Source of the DNA: a bacterium 1xD42-67
GTDB taxonomy: Bacteria > Bacillota > Clostridia > Oscillospirales > Oscillospiraceae
Assembly (NCBI GenBank): GCA_003612335.1
Contig: RAYO01000013.1
Coordinates: forward strand, 62,001-126,000
Direction: 5' to 3'
DNA length: 64,000 bases
The first letter of the stretch is position 1; each line of letters begins with the position of its first letter. The notes under the pieces were generated by a model that was not told the origin of the DNA, did no database searches, and saw nothing but the letters and a program-made list of their open reading frames with translations. The position numbers were made by a program, and so were the translations under genes. Below, piece by piece: positions 9,096 to 17,547 of the stretch.

Positions 9096-9231
9096 AGGAG
9101 AGCCGCTCTGACGCGCGGCTTCCCATCCGTCCTGAAACATCCCCCAAGGCCCGCTCCTCCCCAAAAACGGAAGGACGCCCCATCCCAGCGCAGCGCCCTT
9201 CCCGTTCCGGAGGACTGAGCGGCAGTTTTGC

Positions 9232-9960
9232 TCACCGAACGGGATCGGTCATCACGTCCTGGGGCTCTGGCCGGCTGGTGGGGCCCGCGATGGGCTTGAA
9301 CTCCGGCTCTGGGTCCATCGGCTCCTTAGTGCCCACACAGCGGCCGATGGGGGTACCCATCAGGTGGAACTTCTCCTCGTAGTCGGTCATGACCCCCTGG
9401 ATCCCTCCGCCGTGGAGGTCCCGGGCCACCTCCGACAGGGCAAAGCCCGCCTTGGGGAACTGGAACAGGGACCATTCAAAGAGGTCCTTGTTGTCGCTCT
9501 TGAAGTGGATCTGGCCTCCCTCCCGCAGGATCCCCCGATAGAGGATCAGGAACTGTGGATGGGTCAGCCGCCGCCGGGCGTGCTTCACTCCAGGCCACGG
9601 ATCGCAGAAGTTGATGTAGAGCAGATCCACCTCGCCGGGTGCAAAGTAGTCCCGCAGACGGGCAGCATCTCCGTCGATGAAGAAGATGTTGGCGAGCCCT
9701 TTGGCCTGACAGCGCTCCATCGCTACGATCATGGCATCCGGCACCCGCTCCAGGGCGATGTACAGCACTTCCGGATGCTGCTCCGCTGTCTCCGCAGAAA
9801 AACGGCCCTTGCCGCAGCCGATCTCTAAGCGTATCTCCCGGGCGGCTGGGAAGAGCTCCCGCCAACGGCCCCGCATGGACGCGGGGTCGGCGATCAGCAT
9901 CGCTGCACACCGCTCCATCCGGGCGGAGAGATTAGGCTTTTTCCTCATTCGCATAGTCAT
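9232..9960 (-). CDS. trmB: tRNA (guanine-N7)-methyltransferase TrmB
   Basis: SAM-dependent enzyme that makes m7G46 in tRNA variable loops. It is 242 aa with SAM motif I EIGCGKGRF and the family motif INFCDPWP followed by ARRRLTHPQFL, which holds catalytic and tRNA-contact residues. Its C-terminus has a proline-rich extension. The first three Met codons (9960, 9954, 9948) are all possible starts. It is convergent with birA; the 136-nt gap between them holds nothing I can name. Confidence 0.96.
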   Translation of the reverse strand: MTMRMRKKPNLSARMERCAAMLIADPASMRGRWRELFPAAREIRLEIGCGKGRFSAETAEQHPEVLYIALERVPDAMIVAMERCQAKGLANIFFIDGDAARLRDYFAPGEVDLLYINFCDPWPGVKHARRRLTHPQFLILYRGILREGGQIHFKSDNKDLFEWSLFQFPKAGFALSEVARDLHGGGIQGVMTDYEEKFHLMGTPIGRCVGTKEPMDPEPEFKPIAGPTSRPEPQDVMTDPVR

Positions 9961-10179
9961 GTCACCTCATCGTTCTGAATCTAAAATTTATCTTACCATA
10001 TCCAACAGAACACTTGCAATCACTTTTAAAATATATTATACTGTGAGGGACGGTCCACTTCCCTATCTTGGAAGTGTGTAACAAGATGGCAGAGGAGTTC
10101 TCATCCGGTCCGGAGCCTTAGGTCCGGTCCTATGCGTCTCGCAGGATCGGTCCCCTGCCTTTGGAGCACCGGCAAATTT

Positions 10180-10255
10180 CGGGGTGTTGCGCAGTTGGTA
10201 GCGCGCCTGCTTTGGGAGCAGGAGGCCCGGGGTTCGAGTCCCCGCACTCCGACCA
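10180..10255 (+). tRNA. tRNA-Pro (anticodon TGG)
   Basis: Full cloverleaf with encoded CCA. The acceptor CGGGGTG pairs with CACTCCG, the anticodon stem is CCTGC/GCAGG with loop TTTGGGA, and the T-loop is GGTTCGAGTCC. It marks the left edge of an AT-rich mobile island. Confidence 0.96.
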
Positions 10256-10310
10256 TGCGGAGTGTCCTTATAGGATTTGAGTATCCTTTGAGGACACTCC
10301 GCATTATTTT
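10256..10310 (+). terminator. tRNA-Pro terminator
   Basis: A 12-bp stem, TGCGGAGTGTCC (10256-10267) with GGACACTCCGCA (10292-10303), is followed by TTATTTTT. The loop carries one arm of another inverted repeat (10269-10283 with 10311-10326), so two alternative structures are possible. Confidence 0.8.
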
Positions 10311-10321
10311 TACTCAAAATC

Positions 10322-11713
10322 CTATACGGCGATCCGCGACCGGGAGTAGCTGACGGCTACTCCCTTTCTCGTCCCCATTGTGATCTCCGCAGCCGGGATT
10401 TTCCGGCGGTCAGGGACGGAGAAAGTGCCGATACAGTTGTAATAGATGGTGATGTGCTGGGTGGTAACGCCGTCCTGCTTTTCCGCATGGTACACGTCGA
10501 TATGGTCGATCAGCTCTGCCACCATGCGCTGGGTGATCTCGGTGGCGTTGGTGTACCGCCGGACCGTTTCAAGAAACGTGTCAACGTCCATCCTCTGGCC
10601 CTCGCTCTTTTTCAGCTCCAGCCGCAGCGCCTTGATCCGCTTGGCGTTCTCCCCCTGCTCCTGCTCGTACCGCTGGGACATTTTCGCAAACCGGGCGTCG
10701 CTGATCTTCTGGCTCACGTTGTCCTCGTAAAGCCTCTCGAAAAGCCCGTCAAGCTCTTTGTCCCTCGCCAGCAGCCCATCCAACTCCCGCTGCTTCCTGG
10801 CCCGCTCATTCTCCGTCACTTTTGCGGAACGGCCCATCATGGCCTTGATGAAATCGCCCTCGTACTCGTTGGCAAAACAGGCCAGCCGGTTCACCTCGTA
10901 CAGCACCACCCGCTCCAGAAATTCCAGCCGGATATAGTGGGTTTTAGAGCACTTGCGGAGGCCGGAATTATGGTTTTGACAGCTAAAGAATCTAATAGCG
11001 TGGTTGCCTTGGTCGAAGTGGAAGTTGAGGTTGCCGCCGCACTCCGGGCCTTTGAGAACGCCGACGAACAGAGAGATCACCCCATCACTGCCAGAGCGGC
11101 CCTTGGAGGGGTGGTTGTCCCGCCTTTGAACGGCATCCCAGACCTCCTGGGAAACAAGCGGCTCATGGGTATGCTCCACCTTGATCCAGTCCTCTTTCGG
11201 CTTGCTGACCTGCTTGTGAACCTTGTAGGAAACGGTGCCGGTCTTGTTCTGCACCATGTGGCCGAGGTAGACCTCATTCCGCAGAATGGTCTTGACCGTC
11301 ACATCGTTCCAGTAGGGTGTCTCGCCCCGCAGGTTCGGCCTGCCCTCCGCCATGTAGTAGAAACTGCGGGGCGAGGGTACGCCCTCCTCATTCAGCGTAC
11401 GGGCGATTTTCCGAAAGCTGTCCCCCTGCAAACGCATATCGAAAATGCGGAGAACAACAGGGGCGGTCACCGGGTCGATTTCAAGGATGTGCTTGTCCGC
11501 CGAGGATTTTCGGTAGCCGATGGGAGCGTAGCACCCGACATACTTCCCCGTCCTGAAGGCGGACTGCTTGACGGCGCGGATTTTGCTGCTGGTGTCGCGT
11601 GCATAGAGGTCGTTCATGACGTTTTTCAAAATGACCAGCATCTCATTGTTCTTGTGGATGGTGTCCACGCCGTCATTGAGGGCGATGAACCGACAGCCCA
11701 TGCCGGGGAACAC
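10322..11713 (-). pseudogene. Large serine recombinase, N-terminal catalytic domain missing
   Basis: Matches the C-terminal three quarters of a large serine recombinase: the end of the resolvase fold (GCRFIALNDGVDTIHKNNEM, YARDTSSKIRA), the recombinase domain (about residues 60-165), a zinc-ribbon region (PECGGNLNFHF, FFSCQNHN, where the first usual Cys is absent), a coiled coil (about 285-400) and a C-terminal segment. Full proteins of this type have about 100 more N-terminal residues including the nucleophilic Ser. Upstream the frame continues only to about 11750 with unrelated residues, so the gene is truncated and cannot recombine by itself. Confidence 0.85.
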
Positions 11714-11802
11714 GATGTCACTGATTTGGACAAGACCACAAATAAATTTATGAAGCGAACTGCTGACACTTTATGCTTATGCTATATGATAGTTGCAAAA
11801 AG

Positions 11803-11846
11803 AGGCGAGTAAATCATGCTAATGCGTGGTTTACCCGCCTTTTTGT
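11803..11846. terminator. Bidirectional terminator downstream of padR
   Basis: The arms AGGCGAGTAAATCA (11803-11816) and TGGTTTACCCGCCT (11827-11840) pair with one mismatch and one wobble. A T-run follows on both strands. It ends padR transcription on the minus strand. Confidence 0.8.
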
Positions 11847-11860
11847 TTGGAGATTAACGC

Positions 11861-12385
11861 TCAAAAGCGTCTTTTTAATTCTGCAATCCAAGTTTCAATC
11901 GCTTCCACCAAAATAAATTGTTGTTGTAAAACAGCCATGCCTGTTTCTGGAACCTCTGGCACATTTTCTTTTTCCCGGAGGTTTTCTTCCAGATAAGCTT
12001 TCAATTCCTGCACATTTTTTTCGATATTGGCAACGCAGGATTTTTGCATTTCCAAAGGTACACTGTCCAAATTTACAATCACAGCATTAAAGTCCAGAAA
12101 CATACGGATAGGCTGGGCGGAAAGTTCTCCCATGAGCCGTTCAAATTCCTGTTCACCGCTGGCTGTCAACGAGTAGACCGCTTTTTCCGGCATATTGTTC
12201 TCACGCACAGGGACACTTTGGAGCAGACCCTTTTCCTCCAACTGGATGACCTTTTTGTAGATGGACGGTGTACTAATTCTAACCCATTTTGAAATATTGC
12301 GGTATTCCACCAGCTTTTGAATATCGTAGGCACTCAACGATTGCTTTTTGAGCATCCCAAGGACAATCAAATCTATCGTTGCCAT
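11861..12385 (-). CDS. PadR family transcriptional regulator
   Basis: Winged-helix repressor of 174 aa: N-terminal PadR domain (about residues 1-85, LIVLGMLKKQSLSAYDIQKL, then VYSLTASGEQEFERLM) and C-terminal helical domain of the VirR/AphA-type (about 95-174). It is divergent from a MATE efflux gene across a 120-nt region that holds two similar 17-bp dyads, one of them between the -35 and -10 of the MATE promoter. It is therefore probably the local repressor of the pump. Confidence 0.9.
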   Translation of the reverse strand: MATIDLIVLGMLKKQSLSAYDIQKLVEYRNISKWVRISTPSIYKKVIQLEEKGLLQSVPVRENNMPEKAVYSLTASGEQEFERLMGELSAQPIRMFLDFNAVIVNLDSVPLEMQKSCVANIEKNVQELKAYLEENLREKENVPEVPETGMAVLQQQFILVEAIETWIAELKRRF

Positions 12386-12405
12386 AAAGATTTCCCCTTT
12401 CGCAC

Positions 12406-12466
12406 TTGACGACTACTATAATTTATAGTATTATGTGCTGGCTGACAGCTACTATAAAATATACTA
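12406..12466 (+). promoter_or_regulatory. MATE promoter with two PadR-type operators
   Basis: TTGACG (12406-12411), 17 nt, TATTAT (12429-12434). A perfect dyad TACTATAA-T-TTATAGTA covers 12414-12430, exactly between the two promoter boxes. A second, imperfect copy (TACTATAA-A-ATATACTA) covers 12450-12466. Binding by the divergent PadR protein is inferred from position. Confidence 0.7.
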
Positions 12467-12505
12467 CTTCACATGACTCTGGCTGTCAAGAGAAAGGAGT
12501 ACCAT

Positions 12506-13883
12506 ATGGACGGAAACAAAAAAATGGCGCTTTTAGGGAGTGCGCCCATTCCCAAAGCTCTCCTGGCACTGGGCATCCCTACAATGATTGGTATGCTCAT
12601 TCACGCGCTCTACAACCTGGTAGACACCTACTTTGTGGGCGGGCTGGGAACCGATCAGATGGGGGCTGTTACAGTGGCCTTTCCCCTAGGGCAGATCGTT
12701 GTAGGGCTGGGCCTGCTGTTTGGGAACGGCGCTGCTGCCTATCTTTCCAGGCTGTTAGGCCGTGGCGATAAAGACACGGCGAACAAGGTAGCGAGTACAG
12801 CCATATACAGCGGCGTTTCGATTGGGGCAATCGTGATCCTATTCTCGGTCATCTTCCTGGAGCCGATTTTGAAGCAGGCCGGAGCAATCGAAAGTGTTAT
12901 GCCCTATGGCAATCACCTACACCCGCATCTATATCGTGTTCTCTATTTTCAACGTGTTCAATGTCACTATGAACAACATCGTTTCCAGTGAGGGGGCAGC
13001 GAAAACAGCTATGTGTGCGCTGATGGCTGGTGCGATACTGAATGTAATTTTAGACCCTGTTTTCATCTATGCGCTGAACCTCGGCGTAGCTGGTGCGGCG
13101 ATTGCAACGGCAATTTCTCAAATCATCTCAACATTGGTCTATTTATGCTACATTCTTCGGAAAAAGAGTGTGTTCAATTTCAGGATCAAAGAGTGCTGCT
13201 TTGCAAAAGAGATTATGTCCGAAATCTTGAAAATTGGTATTCCTACGCTGATTTTCCAACTCCTAACCAGCCTTTCCATTGGTATGATAAACAGCGCAGC
13301 AAAAGAGTATGGAGGCTCAGCTCTGGCCGCGATGGGGCCGGTCACAAAAATCATGTCAATAGGGACGCTGATCGTCTTTGGCTTTCTGAAAGGATTTCAA
13401 CCTATCGCCGGATTTAGCTATGGAGCGAAAAAGTTTGACCGGCTGCGGGCGGCAATTAAAACAGCCATCCTTTGGTCTACCATCTTTTGTGTCATTTTTG
13501 GTCTTGTTGCTGCCATATGCTCCATGGAGATCGTATCCCTGTTCACAAAGGGAGATACCGAGATGGTGCGTGTCGGCTCCATCGCTCTACGGGCGAATGG
13601 CCTTTCTTTTGTCCTCTTTGGCGTTTACACGGTGTATTCGTTCCTGTTTCTTGTGATGGGGAAAGCCGCAGAGGGGTGCATTCTCGGTGCTTGCCGCCAA
13701 GGAATTTGTTTTGTCCCTATCATTTTGACACTTCCATCGGTCTGGGGATTAAGCGGCGTTCTCTACGCACAGCCGATTGCGGATGTTATTTCAGCCATTG
13801 TCACAGCGCTTATGGCGGTTCGGCTGCACAGGGAATTGCGGACAGCGGAAAATCATATTTCCACTCCACCCCAGGAATATTGA
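12506..13883 (+). pseudogene. MATE family multidrug efflux transporter, frameshifted
   Basis: Encodes a NorM/DinF-type sodium- or proton-driven efflux pump in two frames. 12506-about 12907 gives the N-terminal third (ALGIPTMIGMLIHALYNLVD) and 12910-13883 the rest (YTRIYIVFSIFNVFNVTMNN onward). The join is at GG 12908-12909: removing one G restores MPYAITYTRIY and one continuous protein of about 458 aa. ATG at 12506 follows AAAGGAG. As read, the protein stops early, so it is a pseudogene or a sequencing error. It is controlled by the divergent padR. Confidence 0.85.
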
Positions 13884-13901
13884 TGAAGTAAGATAGTGCG
13901 A

Positions 13902-14099
13902 ATGAACGCAACGCAAAATTCTTCTCACTGGATATGCTGCCCTGCCTGTAGCGGGAAAACCCGGATAAAGGTATACAAAGATACAGTGCTTGAACGATTT
14001 CCGCTATATTGCCCCAAATGCAAGCAGGAAATGTTAATCAGTGTCCGACAACTGAATACGTCAATCATAGAGCCAGACGCACAGACGCAGAGCCGATAA
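13902..14099 (+). CDS. Cysteine-rich KTR-type small protein
   Basis: 65-aa zinc-ribbon-like protein with two CxxC pairs (CCPAC and CPKC) around the KTRIKVYKDT segment, the pattern of the cysteine-rich KTR proteins often carried next to resistance genes in Firmicute conjugative elements. It lies 18 nt after the MATE frame and is probably co-transcribed with it. A GTG at 13896 is an alternative start. Function unknown. Confidence 0.8.
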   Translation: MNATQNSSHWICCPACSGKTRIKVYKDTVLERFPLYCPKCKQEMLISVRQLNTSIIEPDAQTQSR

Positions 14100-14109
14100 C
14101 ATATGGATC

Positions 14110-14487
14110 ATGCTGTATCATAAGGGCCATAGAGATTTCAAAACACGCGGAGCACGGGAGGAAAGCGATATGGCCGAAAAGCGGAAATTATCGTATGAAG
14201 AAAGATTGCAGGCGGTGTTGTACTGCATCGGTCAGCAGTTGAATTACAGGCAGACCAGCGAGCAATACAAAATCACCTATCAGCAAATCTACAGCTGGGT
14301 AAAAAAGTATCAGGAGCAGGGAGAAGCCGGCCTGCTTGACCGCCGAGGGAAACGCTGTCCTGTTTCCGAATACAGCGCGGAGGAAAAGGCAACGGCAAAG
14401 CTGCGGCAGTTGGAAGCGGAGAACAGAAGGCTTCAAATGGAGAATGATTTCTTAAAAAAATTGCGGGAACTAGAAAGGGGGCGGTGA
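14110..14487 (+). CDS. IS3-family transposase OrfA
   Basis: 125-aa helix-turn-helix protein (about residues 30-75, LSYEERLQAVLYCIGQQLNY and YQQIYSWVKKY) followed by a leucine-zipper-like coiled coil (about 95-120, AKLRQLEAENRRLQMEND), as in IS150-like OrfA. The end carries an A_AAA_AAA slippery heptamer (14454-14460) in the zero frame, upstream of the overlap with orfB, consistent with -1 programmed frameshifting to make OrfAB. Confidence 0.88.
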   Translation: MLYHKGHRDFKTRGAREESDMAEKRKLSYEERLQAVLYCIGQQLNYRQTSEQYKITYQQIYSWVKKYQEQGEAGLLDRRGKRCPVSEYSAEEKATAKLRQLEAENRRLQMENDFLKKLRELERGR

Positions 14488-15248
14488 GCAGACGCATATG
14501 GCGCAGAAGGGCCTATGAGACGATCTGCGCACTGCATCAGGAGAAAGGCTATGAAATCGCATCATTATGCGCATTAGCCTGGATTCCCCGCAGTTCTTAC
14601 TATAAATGGCTCAACCGGGAAATCTGTGCTTCAGAAAAAGAAAACACCCTCTTGCTGGAAGAACTCATCCGTTTATACAGTGAAGTAAATGGCATCTACG
14701 GGTATCGCCGCATGACGATGAATGTGAACAGCCGGCTCAAAAGAAATTACAACCGCAAGCAGATTTACCGCCTGATGAAAAGCGTGCATATGCAGGCCGT
14801 GATACGCCGAAAGAAGAAGCACTACATCATGTCGGAACCGCGCGTTACCGCTGAGAATGTATTGAACAGGAAGTTTACAGCAGATCGTCCCAATGAGAAA
14901 TGGCTGACGGATGTTACGGAATTCAAACTCCAAAACGTGGAAAAAGCATACTTAAGCGCCATCCTTGATCTCCACGACAAAAGCACCGTTGCATATGCTT
15001 TGGGCCATTCCAACAACAATCAGCTTGTTTTTGACACCTTTGACGCGGCGGTGAACGCTAACCCTGGCGCCCATCCCTTGTTTCACAGTGACCGGGGCTA
15101 TCAATACACCAGCCGGCAGTTTAAAGCGAAGCTGGATGGAATCCATGCAACACAGAGCATGTCCCGCCCAGGCCGCTGCATTGACAACGGCCCCATGGAG
15201 GGCTTCTGGGGCATCCTCAAATCCGATCGGGGTGTTCCCCTTAACTGA
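14484..15248 (+). pseudogene. IS3-family transposase OrfB, C-terminus missing
   Basis: Contains the HTH_21 region (IYGYRRMTMNV) and most of the rve integrase core: the first Asp in WLTDVTEF, the second in FHSDRGYQYTS and the catalytic Glu in GPMEGFWG. About 40 residues that normally follow are replaced by SDRGVPLN and a stop, so the fold is incomplete. The initiator is GTG at 14484, overlapping the orfA stop. Confidence 0.85.
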
Positions 15249-15255
15249 TTATTAT

Positions 15256-15347
15256 TTTACACTATTTCCTGTGTAAGTGCAATTCGCAATTTACACAAAA
15301 TTCCGTGTAAATCTTTGTTGATGTTTTACATTGATTTCTGTGTAAAT
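15256..15347. repeat. Three operator-like repeats at 35-bp spacing
   Basis: Three dyads share TTTACA on the left and GTGTAA on the right: 15256-15276 (TTTACAC/TGTGTAA), 15289-15312 (perfect ATTTACAC/GTGTAAAT) and 15324-15347 (TTTTACA/TGTGTAAAT). Their right arms end 35 bp apart. The last overlaps the promoter of the following XRE gene. Autoregulatory operators are likely; iterons of a replication origin are an alternative. Confidence 0.75.
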
Positions 15348-15359
15348 CTGTGCTACAAT
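15331..15359 (+). promoter_or_regulatory. Promoter of the XRE gene
   Basis: TTGATT (15331-15336), 17 nt, TACAAT (15354-15359). The third operator repeat sits between the boxes. A hairpin GGGCCGC/GCGGCCC (15375-15397) follows in the leader, before the GGGAGGAA ribosome site. Confidence 0.65.
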
Positions 15360-15415
15360 ATGGACAATGGAAAAGGGCCGCAATTTTTCAGCGGCCCCAG
15401 ATGGGAGGAAATACC

Positions 15416-15625
15416 ATGGGTATCAAATACAAGATTGATATTATTGCCGCGCTGAAAGAAGCGGGATACAATACCAGCACCTTGCGGAAAGATAAATTAC
15501 TGTCGGAGGGCGTGATACAGGCCCTTAGAGAAAGCAAGTACATTTCTTTGCAGAATGTTTCCAAAATCTGTGAACTGCTGGACTGCCAGCCGGGGGACTT
15601 GCTGGAATACGTCAAAGAGGGGTAG
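15416..15625 (+). CDS. Small XRE (Cro/C1-type) DNA-binding protein
   Basis: 69-aa single-domain helix-turn-helix protein (IIAALKEAGYNTSTLRKDKL, then SLQNVSKICELLDCQPGDLL), the HTH_26 type common in plasmids and ICEs. ATG at 15416 has a clear GGGAGGAA site. The preceding three repeats suggest that it represses itself and perhaps the module around it. Confidence 0.9.
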   Translation: MGIKYKIDIIAALKEAGYNTSTLRKDKLLSEGVIQALRESKYISLQNVSKICELLDCQPGDLLEYVKEG

Positions 15626-15784
15626 TGTTCACGAAAAGGCCGCTTTGTTTTCATGGACAAAATCGCCTCTGATACCGGGGATATTTGCCCTGTTTCCGCC
15701 TCTGTGCAAGTGTTCACAAAACCATCTGTTTTATTGAACAGGTTCCGCGCCGTTGCGCGGCCTGTCAGAATGGAGGATTGCCCC

Positions 15785-15883
15785 ATGTTTCCAGATACAG
15801 ACCTACCCCTTGCCCTGATAATGGAAGAAATTCTTGGATGGGAAAAAAAGCCCGATAGTGACAAGGACGATGAAAAAGAGTAG
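15785..15883 (+). CDS. Small acidic hypothetical protein
   Basis: 32 codons from ATG 15785 (AATGGAGGATTGCCCC upstream) giving a short peptide with LPLALIMEEILGWEKK and a Lys/Asp/Glu tail. The frame is open back to an ATG at 15653 (76 aa), but that start lacks a ribosome site. It follows the XRE gene by 160 nt. I recognise no family; it could be a non-functional frame. Confidence 0.4.
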   Translation: MFPDTDLPLALIMEEILGWEKKPDSDKDDEKE

Positions 15884-15924
15884 AGGCGGGAGAGGTTGCA
15901 AACCTCTCCTGCCTCGGCCTGTCC

Positions 15925-16260
15925 TTAGAAATCCAAGTCGATGTTATTACGGCAGTTTCTATTGATGTTGTCCTCTATTTCCTCCAAAGCCCTTTGTGCC
16001 GCTTGTTGAGCGGGGGACATGAACATTTTTTCTTGCTGCTCCTCTGTCCCTAATATGCGATAGAGGGCACGGCGCAAAGCGTTTTGCCGCTCCATTTTGT
16101 AATTTTGCGTTTGCCTGATATAGTTTTCTGTCGCAGTAGGGGGATTTTTGGAATTAACAGCGGCGAAAATGTCCCACACCTCTATTTTGCTCATTTCGTC
16201 CTCAAAGTAGCGGATGATTTTCTCAAATTCACCGCTGAAATCAATGGTCATATAAGCCAT
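15925..16260 (-). CDS. Hypothetical protein (mobile island)
   Basis: 111 aa, mostly helical and charged (FSGEFEKIIRYFEDEMSKIE, then NALRRALYRILGTEEQQEK). ATG at 16260 follows AGAAAGGAGC; an upstream in-frame ATG (16299) is less favoured. It is downstream of the amber-interrupted gene at 16382-17515 on the same strand. I do not recognise the family. Confidence 0.65.
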   Translation of the reverse strand: MAYMTIDFSGEFEKIIRYFEDEMSKIEVWDIFAAVNSKNPPTATENYIRQTQNYKMERQNALRRALYRILGTEEQQEKMFMSPAQQAAQRALEEIEDNINRNCRNNIDLDF

Positions 16261-16381
16261 TTTTTTGCTCCTTTCTTGTTGTTTATTTTTGTGTGCCATC
16301 TGTGACTTTCATCACGTTCCCGGAAGTTGGATTTATTCTCTCTATTACCAACTTCCGGGAGCGTTTGCAAAGTCCCAGCAG

Positions 16382-17515
16382 TCACACGAAAATTCTTTGA
16401 TAGCGGCCTTGATACAGTTTTTTTATCAGGCCATCTTTACAGAATGTCTTGATATTCCTATCAGAAAAACCTTGTGCGCGGAGTTCGGCAGTTGTCCACC
16501 TGTCCCCGGTCAAATCGGCAAACCGTTTCGCGGTTCGGCGGGAGGCTTTCTCTGTGTTGTGGGCGGCGTTGTACGCACCCATGTCGGCGTGAATATTGAC
16601 ATTCTCCTTTAGGAACGTGTCGCGCTCAAAATCAACCGTGAATTGATAGCTGTCGCTTCCCATGCTCCCGGCAAAGGGGAACGGCGCGGTTCCGTCTTTC
16701 AGATATTGATAGGCCCATTTGACGATTGCCCGCCGAATATCGCCGGGGACGGTCAGATAAAGGCTGTTCTGATAGTAGAGCAAGCGCATGACTTCTTGAT
16801 TGATTTCCAGCGCGGCGGCGGCTCTGGCCTCTCTCTGCGCTGTCAGATATTGCAGGAGCGGGACGGTCCACAATTCCCATGTCATGGTGTACCCTGTGTA
16901 AACGGCCCTTGTAGCGTCCAGTTCAGCCTTGTAGCACCACAAGCCCTTTACCCGTCCCCCGCTGGCTTTGTCCTCCACGCTCAGGGCTTGCCCGAATGAC
17001 ACCATTTTTTCGTGGCCTTGGGACCAGCGCATGCGGGCAAGCCATAACTGCGCGGCCTCGGTTTCAGACTGAGCGGCAAACCGCTCTAAATCTTCCTTGT
17101 CCTCGGCGGCTACATGAACGAGCGGGAATTGTTGGGCGAGAATGTGATATTGCAGTTTTGCCCGCTGGCTTCCGCCCAGCCTGTAAACATCATCCGTGGC
17201 AAAGGTTACTTTGAACGGATATTTGCGGTAGTCCTACGGGAAAGCCATTTGATAGAATTCCTCCCGCTTGTATTGCTTACCGCCGTACAGAATGAAGTGA
17301 TTTTTCCGTCCCGGCCTCTCGCTGGCCTCGCTGTCACCAAAGGCGTTTTCCGTGACAACGGTTTTCGTTGTTGGAACGGTCAGCCACGCAATCGGCTCCC
17401 CGCGAAAAAATGATTGCTCGGCGGCGGGGGCCTGTTCCTCGGCGGCTCCCCGCCCCACTCTTTCGAGCGGGAGCAGGACACCAGCCGCAAAATCCTTTTT
17501 CCCGTTCGTACTCAC
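16382..17515 (-). pseudogene. Unknown island protein interrupted by an in-frame TAG
   Basis: A GTG start at 17515 with AAAGGAGGTGCTGACA gives about 93 codons, then TAG at 17236-17234, after which the same frame stays open for 284 more codons to 16382 (YRKYPFKVTFATDDVYRLGG onward). There is no Met for the first 67 codons after the TAG, so the two parts were one gene of about 377 codons; a CAG to TAG change is the simplest cause. It follows the primase gene closely (32 nt). No known domain is recognised; the C-terminus (WTTAELRAQGFSDRNIKTF) resembles a helix-turn-helix. Confidence 0.7.
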
Positions 17516-17547
17516 ATTGTCAGCACCTCCTTTTTGAATGTGCAGGT

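Larger units (their letters stand above)
14110..15248 (+). mobile_element. Truncated IS3-family (IS150-like) insertion sequence
   Basis: orfA and orfB overlap by 4 nt in a -1 relation as in IS3 elements, but orfB loses its 3' end near 15225-15240 and no terminal inverted repeats are recognisable on either side. The element is a non-autonomous remnant inside the island. Confidence 0.8.

Noticed and set aside
15256-15347. CRISPR-like array
   Set aside because: Only three imperfect dyads at 35-bp spacing; the intervening segments are also partly alike and no cas genes are present. No CRISPR array is visible in the window.
15653-15784. N-terminal extension of the small protein at 15785
   Set aside because: The upstream ATG lacks a ribosome site, whereas GGAGG precedes 15785.
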